DNA of 37,231 nt from Haliea sp041746975. GTDB taxonomy: Bacteria > Pseudomonadota > Gammaproteobacteria > Pseudomonadales > Halieaceae. Below, in pieces: positions 1 to 7,057 of the stretch. The position numbers were made by a program, and so were the translations under genes. The notes under the pieces were generated by a model, which saw only the letters and a list, made by a program, of their open reading frames with translations, searched no databases and was not told where the DNA came from. Every line of letters begins with the position of its first letter. Position 1 is the stretch's first letter. The DNA lies in the NCBI GenBank assembly GCA_041746975.1, contig JBGTGB010000275.1:1-37231 (forward strand), read 5' to 3'.

Positions 1-255
1 GACGGTAGTGCCGGGCACGGCTTCGTCGAGGCCCGCCGCCAGCCAGGCCGTGCGGGCGATGTCGCCGGCCAGGGGGCCGATGGTATCGACGCAGCCGAAG
101 ATCACATCGTCATAGTCGCCATCGGGAATGCCGTTGCGTTCCACCAGGGTCTTGAGGACGTGGGCGCCGAGGTCAGCGCCGTGGACGCCGGCGAGGCCGC
201 CCTTGCGCCGGCCGGTGGGGCTGCGGACTGCGTCTACAATATAGGCATCTGCCAT
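1..255 (-). CDS. fadA6: Thiolase, FadA6-like (N-terminal part, cut by window edge)
   Basis: Acetyl-CoA acetyltransferase/3-ketoacyl-CoA thiolase; only the first 85 codons lie in the window and the gene runs off the left edge. The start is ATG at 255, preceded by an AAGGA ribosome site about 9 bases upstream. The visible protein opens MADAYIVDAVRSPTG, the usual thiolase N-terminus, and continues with VDTIGPLAGDIART, which resembles mycobacterial FadA6 (Rv3556c) more than FadA or PhaA. In the HIP pathway FadA6 performs a thiolytic step after steroid ring C/D opening. It is the last visible gene of the leftward steroid run, 21 bases after the smaller acyl-CoA dehydrogenase. The catalytic Cys and His lie outside the window, so activity cannot be judged. 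Thiolase is certain; the FadA6 role is inferred from sequence resemblance and neighbours. Confidence 0.85.
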   Translation of the reverse strand, partial: MADAYIVDAVRSPTGRRKGGLAGVHGADLGAHVLKTLVERNGIPDGDYDDVIFGCVDTIGPLAGDIARTAWLAAGLDEAVPGTTV

Positions 256-276
256 GATTCTGGTTCCTTTTCCGGA

Positions 277-1323
277 TTACTGAAAAGTGGTGCCGGCGCC
301 TAGGACAGCACCCTCGGCGAAAATCGCCTGCGCGACCTGTTGCTTGTGAAAACCGGCATCGCCCCAGGTGTTGGCCAGGGCCCAGGCCTTTTTCATGAAT
401 ATGTGGAGGTCGACTTCCCAGGTATAGCCCATGGCGCCGTGGACCTGGATGCTGCTTTTTGCCGCCAGGTTGGCCGCCTCGCAGGCCGCCAGTTTGGCGT
501 GGGCCACATGCCGGGCCGCGGACGCGGCATCTTCCGCTACGGCATAGGCGGCGCGGAAAACCGGCGCCTTGGCGTATTCCAGTTTTACCGCCACGTTGGC
601 GAGGTGGTGCTTGACCGCCTGGAAGGAGCCGATGGGCTTGCCGAACTGCTTGCGCTCGGCGGTATAGGCCACGGAGAGATCAACCATGCGCTGGGCCAGG
701 CCCAGGGCCTGGGCCGCGCAGCCCAGGGCGCCGCGGTTCAGGCTGGCATTGCGCAGCTCTGTCGCCCGCTCGCCCGTCACCACTGGCGCCACACCGGACT
801 TCACAGTGACCGTGAACAGGCGCCGGCCGGGATCAATACTCTGGTTGTGTTCACAGTCAAATTGACCCTGCTCCAGGGCGAACCACTCACCGCCCTGCTC
901 CAGCAGCAGCAAATCCGCGACGTGGGCGTCCTCTACCAGCAGGTTCTGTTCCAGGGCGACGACGATCCGTGCCTCGCCGGCGGCGGCACGCGGCAGCCAG
1001 ATTGCCGCCAGTTCTCCACCGATATCCTGCAACAGGGGCACGCCCACCAGGGCGTGGTTGACCAGCGGCTCGGGCAGGGCCACGTAGCCGCACTCCTGCG
1101 CCAGCAGGACAAAATCCAAGGCGGTCATGCCCAGGCCGTCGTGTTCCTCGGGCACCGTCATCCCCGTGAGGCCCAGTTCGGCCAGCTGCTGCCACAGGGC
1201 CGGGTCGCGACCACCGTCGGTGTCCCAACCGGCGCGCAGGCGCTCCGGAGTAATTTCGTTCACCAGGAAGTCCCGCACGGAGTCGTGAAACAGGAGCTGA
1301 TCTTCGCTGAATGTAAAGTCCAT
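277..1323 (-). CDS. Acyl-CoA dehydrogenase, small subunit of a probable heteromeric steroid ACAD
   Basis: 348-aa acyl-CoA dehydrogenase-fold protein starting MDFTFSEDQ at ATG 1323; a longer open frame upstream is out of keeping with the family and is ignored. It has the N-terminal helical domain, a diverged middle domain and a C-terminal helical domain with RKQFGKPIGSFQAVKH and QVHGAMGYTWE. The usual C-terminal YEG catalytic Glu segment is absent (it reads KKAWALANTWGD), and the alternative helix-G Glu is replaced by NRGALG. This matches the non-catalytic, FadE32/FadE33-like partner of actinobacterial alpha2beta2 steroid ACADs. It lies 2 bases downstream of the larger ACAD gene, as expected for a heteromer. 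Likely substrate: a CoA thioester from steroid ring C/D breakdown. Family certain; subunit role inferred. Confidence 0.88.
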   Translation of the reverse strand: MDFTFSEDQLLFHDSVRDFLVNEITPERLRAGWDTDGGRDPALWQQLAELGLTGMTVPEEHDGLGMTALDFVLLAQECGYVALPEPLVNHALVGVPLLQDIGGELAAIWLPRAAAGEARIVVALEQNLLVEDAHVADLLLLEQGGEWFALEQGQFDCEHNQSIDPGRRLFTVTVKSGVAPVVTGERATELRNASLNRGALGCAAQALGLAQRMVDLSVAYTAERKQFGKPIGSFQAVKHHLANVAVKLEYAKAPVFRAAYAVAEDAASAARHVAHAKLAACEAANLAAKSSIQVHGAMGYTWEVDLHIFMKKAWALANTWGDAGFHKQQVAQAIFAEGAVLGAGTTFQ

Positions 1324-1325
1324 GC

Positions 1326-2489
1326 TTACCTCGGCATGCCCAGCATGCGTTCTGCAATGATATTGCGCTGGATCTCGTTGGTACCGGCGTAAATGGGTCC
1401 GGACTGGGAGAACAGCCAGCCGTCCAGCCAGTTGCCGACACCCTGCGCCGCGGGGGCGTGGGCCAGCAATTCGGCGCGGGCGCCGAGGATACTCATGGCG
1501 GTGGCGTGCATGTTCTGGTCCAGCTCGGACCAGAAAATCTTGTTGGTGGAGGACTCGGCGCCGATCTTGCCGCCCTGGGTCAGGCGGCAGGCGGTCTGGT
1601 AGGTGCTCAGGCAGTACGCCTCCGCGTCCATCCAGGCGCGGATCACCGCCTCCTTGATCGCCGGGTCCTGGCTCGCGGTCGCCTCGTTCTCCAGGTACAG
1701 CTGCACCAGCCGCCGCGCGGTTTCCTGGAAACGTGCGGGGGAACGCAGCATCAGGCCGCGCTCGAAGCCGGCAGTGGCCATGGCCACCGCCCAGCCGGCA
1801 CCCTCGTCGCCAAGGCGGTTGCTGATATCCACCTCGACATTGTCGAAGAAGATCTCGGCGAATCCGGGCAGGCCGTCCAGTTGCGGGATCGGGCGCACGG
1901 TGATACCGGCTGTTTTCAGGGGCACCAGGATAAAGGTGAGGCCGCGGTGGCGCTCGGAATCCGGGTCGGTGCGGAACATGCCGAACAGCCAGTCCGCCCA
2001 TACCGCGCGGGTGGACCAGGTCTTCTGGCCGTTGATAATGTACTTGTCTCCCTCGTGGCGGGCGCTGGAGCGAATCGCGGCCATGTCAGAGCCGGCGCCG
2101 GGCTCGGACCAGCCCTGGGCCCAGACGTCGCGGCCTTCGGCCATCGCCGGCAGGAAGCGCGCCTTCTGCTCCTCGGTGCCGTACTCCATCAGGGTCGGGC
2201 CCAGCAGAAAAATGCCGTTCTGGTTGACCCGCAGGGGCGCACGGGCGCGGTAATACTCTTCCTCGAAGATCAGCCACTCGATCAGGTCACAGCCGCGACC
2301 GCCCAGGGCCTCGGGCCAGGTGACCATGCCCCAGCGGCCCTCATTGAGGGTCGCTTCCCAGTCGCGGTGCTGCTGGAAGCCTTCCTCGGTGTCAAAGCTC
2401 TGCAGCGGCTCGGCGGGCACATGCTGCGCCAGCCAGGCGCGCACTTCCTCGCGGAAGGCCTGCTGCTGTTCAGTAAAAGACAGATTCAT
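1326..2489 (-). CDS. Acyl-CoA dehydrogenase, catalytic subunit of a probable heteromeric steroid ACAD (FadE30/31-like)
   Basis: 387-aa FAD-dependent acyl-CoA dehydrogenase with ATG start at 2489. The flavin/substrate loop WSEPGAGSDMA is near residue 128, and the C-terminus is GTNEIQRNIIAERMLG. The residue that is Glu in medium-chain enzymes (YEG) is Ala here (YAGTNEIQ). A Glu at residue 243, in FERG, sits where ChsE4-type steroid dehydrogenases carry their base, so I infer that as the active-site base. It is followed after 2 bases by a smaller ACAD lacking both candidate bases, which suggests an alpha2beta2 complex with one active site per pair. Upstream is the EchA20-like crotonase gene (15-base gap). 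Role: alpha,beta-dehydrogenation of a HIP-derived CoA ester. FadE30 versus FadE31 orthology cannot be settled by eye. Confidence 0.9.
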   Translation of the reverse strand: MNLSFTEQQQAFREEVRAWLAQHVPAEPLQSFDTEEGFQQHRDWEATLNEGRWGMVTWPEALGGRGCDLIEWLIFEEEYYRARAPLRVNQNGIFLLGPTLMEYGTEEQKARFLPAMAEGRDVWAQGWSEPGAGSDMAAIRSSARHEGDKYIINGQKTWSTRAVWADWLFGMFRTDPDSERHRGLTFILVPLKTAGITVRPIPQLDGLPGFAEIFFDNVEVDISNRLGDEGAGWAVAMATAGFERGLMLRSPARFQETARRLVQLYLENEATASQDPAIKEAVIRAWMDAEAYCLSTYQTACRLTQGGKIGAESSTNKIFWSELDQNMHATAMSILGARAELLAHAPAAQGVGNWLDGWLFSQSGPIYAGTNEIQRNIIAERMLGMPR

Positions 2490-2504
2490 CAGTGATTCCT
2501 GCGC

Positions 2505-3257
2505 TTAAAACTTGGCGTCGCGTTTCTGCACGAAGGCGTCACGGGATTCCTGGGAGTCACCCATGGTGTAGGCCTCCAGGGTGAATCCCTGCTCGGAGCG
2601 GTATTTGTCTTCCAGATTGCCGTCCTCGATGCCATTCAGGGCCTCTTTGGCCAGCTTCACCATGGCCGGGGATTTTTCCGCGATCTTCGCCGCAATCCCG
2701 CGCGCCGTCGGTAGCAGTTCGTCCCTGGTCACCACTTTCTCGACCGCACCCAGTCGGTAGGCTTCGGCAGCATCGATAAACTCGCCAGTAAAGTACATGT
2801 AGCGCACCTTCTGTACCGGGAACATGCGCTGCAGGTGGGCGCCGCCGCCCATGGCGCCGCGATCGATCTCCGGCACGCCGAAACGGGCACAGTCGGAAGC
2901 CACCAGCACATCAGCAGCACCGGCCATGCCGATACCGCCGCCGAGTACGAAGCCGTGCAGGGCAATGACTACCGGCTTCGGGTTGCGGTGGATGGCACGG
3001 AAGGTCTCGTAATTACCCTTGTTCACCGCGACGATGCACTGTGGGTCGGCGGCCAGTTCCTTGATGTCCACGCCGGCACAGAAGCCCCTGCCCTCGGCGG
3101 CAATCAGGATCACTCGCACATCGTCATTCGCGCCCAGCTCGTCGATTTCCCGGGCGATGGTAAACCAGCCGGCGCTGTTGAAGGCGTTCACCGGCGGCTG
3201 GTTGAGGATCATCTCGGCAATGCCGTCGCTGATAGTGGTGGAGAAAGGTTTGCTCAT
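2505..3257 (-). CDS. echA20: Enoyl-CoA hydratase/isomerase (crotonase) family, EchA20-like
   Basis: 250-aa crotonase with ATG at 3257. Family marks include the oxyanion-hole segments RGFCAGVDIKEL (about residue 57) and HGFVLGGGIGMAGAADV (about residue 100), followed by FGVPEIDRGAMGGGAHL. In Mycobacterium tuberculosis EchA20 hydrolyses ring D of the bicyclic HIEC-CoA intermediate; Comamonas uses a related crotonase (Scd genes). The location between IpdC and the ACAD pair, with one base separating it from the ipdC stop, supports the same role here. A generic beta-oxidation hydratase is the alternative, since crotonases are hard to assign by motif alone. Family certain, EchA20 function moderately likely. 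Confidence 0.87.
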   Translation of the reverse strand: MSKPFSTTISDGIAEMILNQPPVNAFNSAGWFTIAREIDELGANDDVRVILIAAEGRGFCAGVDIKELAADPQCIVAVNKGNYETFRAIHRNPKPVVIALHGFVLGGGIGMAGAADVLVASDCARFGVPEIDRGAMGGGAHLQRMFPVQKVRYMYFTGEFIDAAEAYRLGAVEKVVTRDELLPTARGIAAKIAEKSPAMVKLAKEALNGIEDGNLEDKYRSEQGFTLEAYTMGDSQESRDAFVQKRDAKF

Positions 3258-3258
3258 G

Positions 3259-4344
3259 TCAGCTACCTGCCTGTATCGTTAGATTCGCCCGCTGCGCCAG
3301 GGCAGTCAGGCGTTGTTCGGCTTCCGTGACGATGGCCTGCACCAGCTCTTCGCAGCTGAGCAGGCTGTCGATGACGCCCGCCACCTGGCCACTGGGGAGC
3401 ACGCCCCGGGACGGCTCACCCTCTACCATGGCCTTCTGGATAATCATCGGCGCGTTGGCGGACATGATGGCCTGGGCCGCGGTCATGTCGTCACTGCGGC
3501 TCATGGCGAAGGCAGACTTCAGCAGCCCGGTCAGGCTGGCACCGGTGTGCTGGCGGAACGCCAGACCGTTGCGAATCGCGATAAGCAGCTTGCGCAAGGT
3601 GCCGGCGCGTTCCATCTCTCCCAACAGCTCGTTCATGATCATGCGCTGGGGCAGGCCGTCCATGGCCCGGGAGACGATGATATCGCCCGGGTTCTTGCAG
3701 TCCAGGTAGCGCTGCAGGGTGGCATCCGGCACCGGGGATTCTCGGGTCAGCAGAAACCGGGTGCCCATGGCGATGCCTTCCGCGCCCCAGGCCATGGCGG
3801 CCACCAGGCCGCGGCCGTCCTTGAAGCCGCCGGCAGCCACTACCGGCACCTTGTCACCCACTGCGTCGACCACCTGTGGGATCAGCAGGGTAGTGGGCAC
3901 GGCACCGGTGTGACCGCCGCCCTCTCCGCCCTGCACGGTGACCGCATCCGCTCCCAGCTCTACCGCCTTGAGGGCGTGCTTGGGCAGGCCCACGGTGGGC
4001 ATGCAGACCACACCCGCGTCCTTTAGCTTGCGGATCATCTCCGGGCCCGGGGAGCGGGAGTAGCTCACCGCTTTCACCCCGTGGCGGATAACCATGTCCA
4101 CGATGTCCGCCGCGTTGGGCTGGTACATGTGGAAGTTGACGCCGAAGGGTTTGTCCGTGAGCTCCTTCACCCGCAGAATATCGCGCTCCATTTCCGCAGG
4201 AGGGATGGTAGCGCCGGCGAGAAAGCCGAAGGCGCCAGCGTTGCAGCTGCCGGCGACCAGCTTAGGGTCCGCCACCCAGCCCATCGCCGTCTGCACGATG
4301 GGGTAGCGACAGCCGAGCAGTTCCGTAAGTCGTGTTGTTAACAT
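3259..4344 (-). CDS. ipdC: IpdC-like flavin oxidoreductase (nitronate monooxygenase/2-nitropropane dioxygenase fold)
   Basis: 361-aa TIM-barrel FMN protein of the nitronate monooxygenase family. ATG is at 4344, with GAGG about 8 bases upstream. It shows CRYPIVQTAMGWVADP at the N-terminus, the glycine-rich phosphate loop GGEGGGHTGAVPT near residue 139, and AAGGFKDGRGL followed by GAEGIAMGTRF in the FMN-phosphate region. General annotation would call it a nitronate monooxygenase. Next to ipdAB and a crotonase it is better read as IpdC (Rv3553; ScdK in Comamonas), which oxidises a 5-hydroxy-HIC-CoA type intermediate before ring D is opened. The gap to ipdB is 30 bases and carries a short duplication described separately. 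Confidence 0.87.
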   Translation of the reverse strand: MLTTRLTELLGCRYPIVQTAMGWVADPKLVAGSCNAGAFGFLAGATIPPAEMERDILRVKELTDKPFGVNFHMYQPNAADIVDMVIRHGVKAVSYSRSPGPEMIRKLKDAGVVCMPTVGLPKHALKAVELGADAVTVQGGEGGGHTGAVPTTLLIPQVVDAVGDKVPVVAAGGFKDGRGLVAAMAWGAEGIAMGTRFLLTRESPVPDATLQRYLDCKNPGDIIVSRAMDGLPQRMIMNELLGEMERAGTLRKLLIAIRNGLAFRQHTGASLTGLLKSAFAMSRSDDMTAAQAIMSANAPMIIQKAMVEGEPSRGVLPSGQVAGVIDSLLSCEELVQAIVTEAEQRLTALAQRANLTIQAGS

Positions 4345-4348
4345 CTAA

Positions 4349-4378
4349 AAAGCCTCAGCCGCATATCGAAAGCCTCAG
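4349..4378 (-). repeat. Direct repeat at the ipdB-ipdC junction
   Basis: The decamer AAAGCCTCAG (plus strand) occurs at 4349-4358 and again at 4369-4378, a period of 20 bases. Read on the coding strand, one copy carries the TGA stop of ipdB and the other supplies the TGAGG ribosome site of ipdC. It looks like a small tandem duplication fixed in a translational junction. Function beyond supplying the ribosome site is unknown. Confidence 0.7.
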
Positions 4379-5178
4379 GCGCGGTTGCCCGGTGGGTTAT
4401 CGGCGATCTGCGCCGCGCGCTGGTTCTGGGGATCCAGCGCAGCAATGATCGCGAGCTGGTCCACAGTCGGCGCCGGCGTCGTCGGCACTTCCGCGGGGAT
4501 GCAGAGCGTGAAGCCGGTGTTCTCCGTCACCTGCTCCACGGTGATGCCCGGGTGCAAGGACAGCAGACGCAGCTGATGGTCAGGGCCGCCGAAATCCATG
4601 ACGCAGAGGTCGGTGATCACCCGGCGGATATCCACATCATCCAGCGAGCGGCCGCGCGGCAGCCGTGCCGGGTTGTAGCCGATGGACGAAACGTAGTCAC
4701 ACTCGCCGTCGATGAACACGCGGTTGTTGTGCCCGGGCACGAAAAAGCTGTTGGCATGAGAAATCGAATTGCCCGGGAAGCCGCGGGCGCCCAGCATCAT
4801 CACCTTGGGCTGCTGGTAGCTGCCACCCAGGGCCGAGGTGTTGGTCTGACCGTAGCGGTCGATCTGGGTAGGACCCAGCATGGCGTGGCGCTTGCCGCTC
4901 CAGACATTGTCGAAAATACGGGAAAAACCCATCCAGGTCTCATTGGCTTGGCGGAAATCCGCCGGGCGCTTGCCGATGGGGTTGGGCTCGCTGAGCAGGA
5001 AGGACTCGGAGTCCGTCATCATCAGGTCCGGGTTGAAGGTCTTCATCGCCAGGCTGGCGGCCAGGCGCGGAATCACGCCGATGCCGGTGGCCAGCACCTC
5101 GCCGTCGTGGCGAAAAGCCTCGGCCGCGGCGACGATGCACAGTTCGGCCAGGGTGTAGTCGATTGCTGCAGTAGACAT
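4375..5178 (-). CDS. ipdB: IpdB, beta subunit of steroid ring-C-cleaving CoA-transferase-fold hydrolase
   Basis: 267-aa CoA-transferase family I subunit. I place the start at ATG 5178 (MSTAAIDYTLAEL) because GGGAG lies 9 bases upstream; an in-frame TTG at 5199 has nothing comparable. Conserved blocks include NPIGKRPADFRQ, DRYGQTNTSALG, GARGFPGNSISHANSFFV and FGGPDHQLRLLSLHPGIT. These match M. tuberculosis IpdB (Rv3552, about 250 aa) in order and spacing as I remember it. IpdAB is built like glutaconate CoA-transferase but hydrolyses a carbon-carbon bond, opening steroid ring C of COCHEA-CoA. The gene lies 21 bases after ipdA, so the two subunits are presumably co-translated. High confidence. 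Confidence 0.92.
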   Translation of the reverse strand: MSTAAIDYTLAELCIVAAAEAFRHDGEVLATGIGVIPRLAASLAMKTFNPDLMMTDSESFLLSEPNPIGKRPADFRQANETWMGFSRIFDNVWSGKRHAMLGPTQIDRYGQTNTSALGGSYQQPKVMMLGARGFPGNSISHANSFFVPGHNNRVFIDGECDYVSSIGYNPARLPRGRSLDDVDIRRVITDLCVMDFGGPDHQLRLLSLHPGITVEQVTENTGFTLCIPAEVPTTPAPTVDQLAIIAALDPQNQRAAQIADNPPGNRA

Positions 5179-5199
5179 ATGGTGTTTCTCCCTAGCCAA

Positions 5200-6072
5200 T
5201 CAGTAAGTGGGCAGCTCGAGCGCCTTGATGGCGTCGAGCCCGCCGACATTGCGCTGGTATTCCGCTTCGTCAGCGCCCAGGTATTGCTGCAGATAGCCAT
5301 CAATGCCGCCGTCCTTCGCGGAAGCGGTGTAGGCCTTGAAGTGGGCCACGTCGAAACCGTACAGGGGGCTGCAGGAGGTGGGATGGGCGCCGCCAGGAAT
5401 CTCCACTACGGCACTGGTGGCAGAGCGCTCCCAGAACACTTCCCGGGCGCGGGCCGGGTCATGGAAGAACTCGCTGTCCACCAGCTCATCGCAGGAAACA
5501 ATGGTGGTGGCGGCGGCGCGGGCAAACCAGTCATCCATGTAGTGATCGGGTCCCGCTATCTGGCAGACACCGCGGAAATCCGCCCGGTCGACATGGAGCA
5601 GGGACACATCCAGTTTCAGCGCCGGCATCGCGATCCACTCCTTGTCGTCGTAGGGGCTGTCGACCAGCTTGATTTCAGGATTGTGGGTCAGCACATCGGT
5701 GCCCAGGCCAACCTCGGTGGGGATGAAGGGCAGGCCCCAGGCGGCGGCGCGCAGCCCCAGCAGCAGCATGCCCTCGTCAATCTCCATTACCTCGATGGCG
5801 CCGCTCTGGCGGGCCTGACGAAAATAGGGTTCCAGCGGAATGAAGTCCAGGGATACGAAGGCGAACACCAGTTTCTTCACCTTGCCGGCCGCGCACAGCA
5901 TGCCGACATCGGCGCCGCCGTAGGCGACCACGGTCAGGTCCTTCAGGTCCGAGCGCAGGATTTCCCGCACCAACGCCATGGGCTTGCGCCGGGGGCCCCA
6001 ACCACCGATACCGATGGTCATGCCGTCTTCGATTTGTGCGACCGCGTCGCGGGCACTGAGCCGTTTATCCAT
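5200..6072 (-). CDS. ipdA: IpdA, alpha subunit of steroid ring-C-cleaving CoA-transferase-fold hydrolase
   Basis: 290-aa CoA-transferase family I alpha subunit; ATG at 6072 preceded by AAGGAAGG with 4-base spacing. The N-terminus reads MTIGIGGWGPRRKPMALV, then VAYGGADVGMLCAAGKVKK and FVSLDF, which is strikingly like mycobacterial IpdA (Rv3551, 292 aa). A Glu in IDEGML (residue 100) falls near the catalytic Glu105 reported for M. tuberculosis IpdA; the correspondence is placed by eye. With IpdB it hydrolyses the last intact ring of the steroid nucleus, after which beta-oxidation finishes the job. It follows the second Lrp regulator by 11 bases and leads the catabolic block of the run. Confidence 0.93.
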   Translation of the reverse strand: MDKRLSARDAVAQIEDGMTIGIGGWGPRRKPMALVREILRSDLKDLTVVAYGGADVGMLCAAGKVKKLVFAFVSLDFIPLEPYFRQARQSGAIEVMEIDEGMLLLGLRAAAWGLPFIPTEVGLGTDVLTHNPEIKLVDSPYDDKEWIAMPALKLDVSLLHVDRADFRGVCQIAGPDHYMDDWFARAAATTIVSCDELVDSEFFHDPARAREVFWERSATSAVVEIPGGAHPTSCSPLYGFDVAHFKAYTASAKDGGIDGYLQQYLGADEAEYQRNVGGLDAIKALELPTY

Positions 6073-6083
6073 GTTGCCTTCCT

Positions 6084-6554
6084 TCAGCTGACGATCCGCG
6101 CCATGCGGTAATCGTGTTTGACAAAATTGACCCCGAGCGTGCTTTCCGTGCGGCGCACGCCGGGGATGCCGCTGATGCGCCGGTGTACAAACTCCGCCAG
6201 GTGCTCGTTGCTGCGCACCATGGTAATGGCGAGAATGTCCGAGCGCCCCAGCATCTCGCCGACAAAGCCCAGCTCGGTGATCGCCGCCAGGGTCCGCGCC
6301 ACGTCCTGTATCTGGTGGCTGCGCTCAACCTCGATCCAGATCCAGGCCAGGGCGCCGTTGCGAAAACGGTCGATATTGGTAATCGCAGTAATGCGAATCT
6401 GCTTCTCTGCTTCCATGCGCTTGACCCGGGCGCGCACCGTACCTTCGGTGACACCCAGCTCCGACGCTATCTGGCGGTTGCTGATGCGCGCGTCCCGAGA
6501 CAGCCGCGCCACAATCTGGCGGTCCACCTCGTCCAGCTTGCGCCCGCTGCTCAC
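6084..6554 (-). CDS. Lrp/AsnC family transcriptional regulator (second of a tandem pair)
   Basis: 156-aa Lrp/AsnC protein. The N-terminal helix-turn-helix (residues about 8-55) shows LDEVDRQIVARLSRDARISN, IASELGVTEGTVRARVKRME; the C-terminal RAM ligand-binding/oligomerisation domain follows, with VGEMLGRSDILAITMV. The start is GTG at 6554, overlapping the stop of the preceding regulator gene by 4 bases (GTGA), so the two are translationally coupled. It is embedded between fadD3 and ipdA in the same run, so control of HIP catabolism is the obvious guess. A CoA thioester could be the ligand rather than an amino acid, but nothing in the sequence proves that. The M. tuberculosis counterpart cluster uses the TetR regulator KstR2 instead. 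Confidence 0.9.
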   Translation of the reverse strand: MSSGRKLDEVDRQIVARLSRDARISNRQIASELGVTEGTVRARVKRMEAEKQIRITAITNIDRFRNGALAWIWIEVERSHQIQDVARTLAAITELGFVGEMLGRSDILAITMVRSNEHLAEFVHRRISGIPGVRRTESTLGVNFVKHDYRMARIVS

Positions 6555-7057
6555 GTTGCCTCCCCGTCGTGGAAAGGCACCCAGTCGGGCTGGTTCTTCA
6601 GCACGTTGACCGCCAGGGACGGCGTCAGCCGCCGCACTCCTGTCATGTTGGCGATCCGCTCCTGCAGCAGTCTATGCAGGGCGTCCTGGTCTTCGGCCAC
6701 CATCAGGATTTCCAGATCCTGGGCGCCGACTACCACGTTCACCGAGAACACCTCGGGAATCGCCGCCAACTCCCGGGCCACGTCCTCCGGCGAACGGTTT
6801 TCCACCTGCACGCCGATGGCCAGCAGCATGCCGTAGCCCGCGGCTTCGATATCCGTCACCGCCACCACCCGCATGGTGCGGGAGTCCTCCAGACGCCGCA
6901 CCCGGGCGCGCACGGTGGCCTCGGTCAGGCCCAGTTCCCGCGCGATGGAGCGATACGGCAGGCGGCCGTCGGCCCGCAGCAGGGCAATGATGCGGTGGTC
7001 GGTGTCGTCCAGTTCAATCTGGGCGGCACCGGCCTGACGCTGTGGGCTCAAGGCCAC
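6551..7057 (-). CDS. Lrp/AsnC family transcriptional regulator (first of a tandem pair)
   Basis: 168-aa Lrp/AsnC protein with helix-turn-helix region DDTDHRIIALLRADGRLPY, IARELGLTEATVRARVRRLE (residues about 17-63) and a C-terminal RAM domain with FSVNVVVGAQDLEILMV. The start is GTG at 7057; its G is the last base of the fadD3 TAG stop, a one-base overlap. Its 3' end overlaps the second regulator by 4 bases. The two proteins align along their whole length but are clearly diverged, so the pair is an old duplication or two separately recruited regulators. A hetero-oligomer is possible. Siroheme-decarboxylase (AhbA/AhbB) proteins also come as AsnC-like pairs, but no haem genes are near. Confidence 0.9.
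   Translation of the reverse strand: MALSPQRQAGAAQIELDDTDHRIIALLRADGRLPYRSIARELGLTEATVRARVRRLEDSRTMRVVAVTDIEAAGYGMLLAIGVQVENRSPEDVARELAAIPEVFSVNVVVGAQDLEILMVAEDQDALHRLLQERIANMTGVRRLTPSLAVNVLKNQPDWVPFHDGEAT

Noticed and set aside
3259..4344. Nitronate detoxification enzyme
   Set aside because: The fold fits, but position between ipdB and an EchA20-like gene makes the IpdC role much more likely.
4552..6111. Long open frame (519 codons) on the plus strand opposite ipdA and ipdB
   Set aside because: It is a mirror of the third-position GC bias of ipdAB. The translation has no recognisable domain and is rich in Gly, His, Gln and Val. Similar antisense frames opposite fabV, gpgS and aceE were dropped for the same reason.
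6084..7057. Reading the AsnC-like pair as siroheme decarboxylase AhbA/AhbB
   Set aside because: Both have good helix-turn-helix sequences, no haem or nir genes are near, and they are locked into the steroid run.
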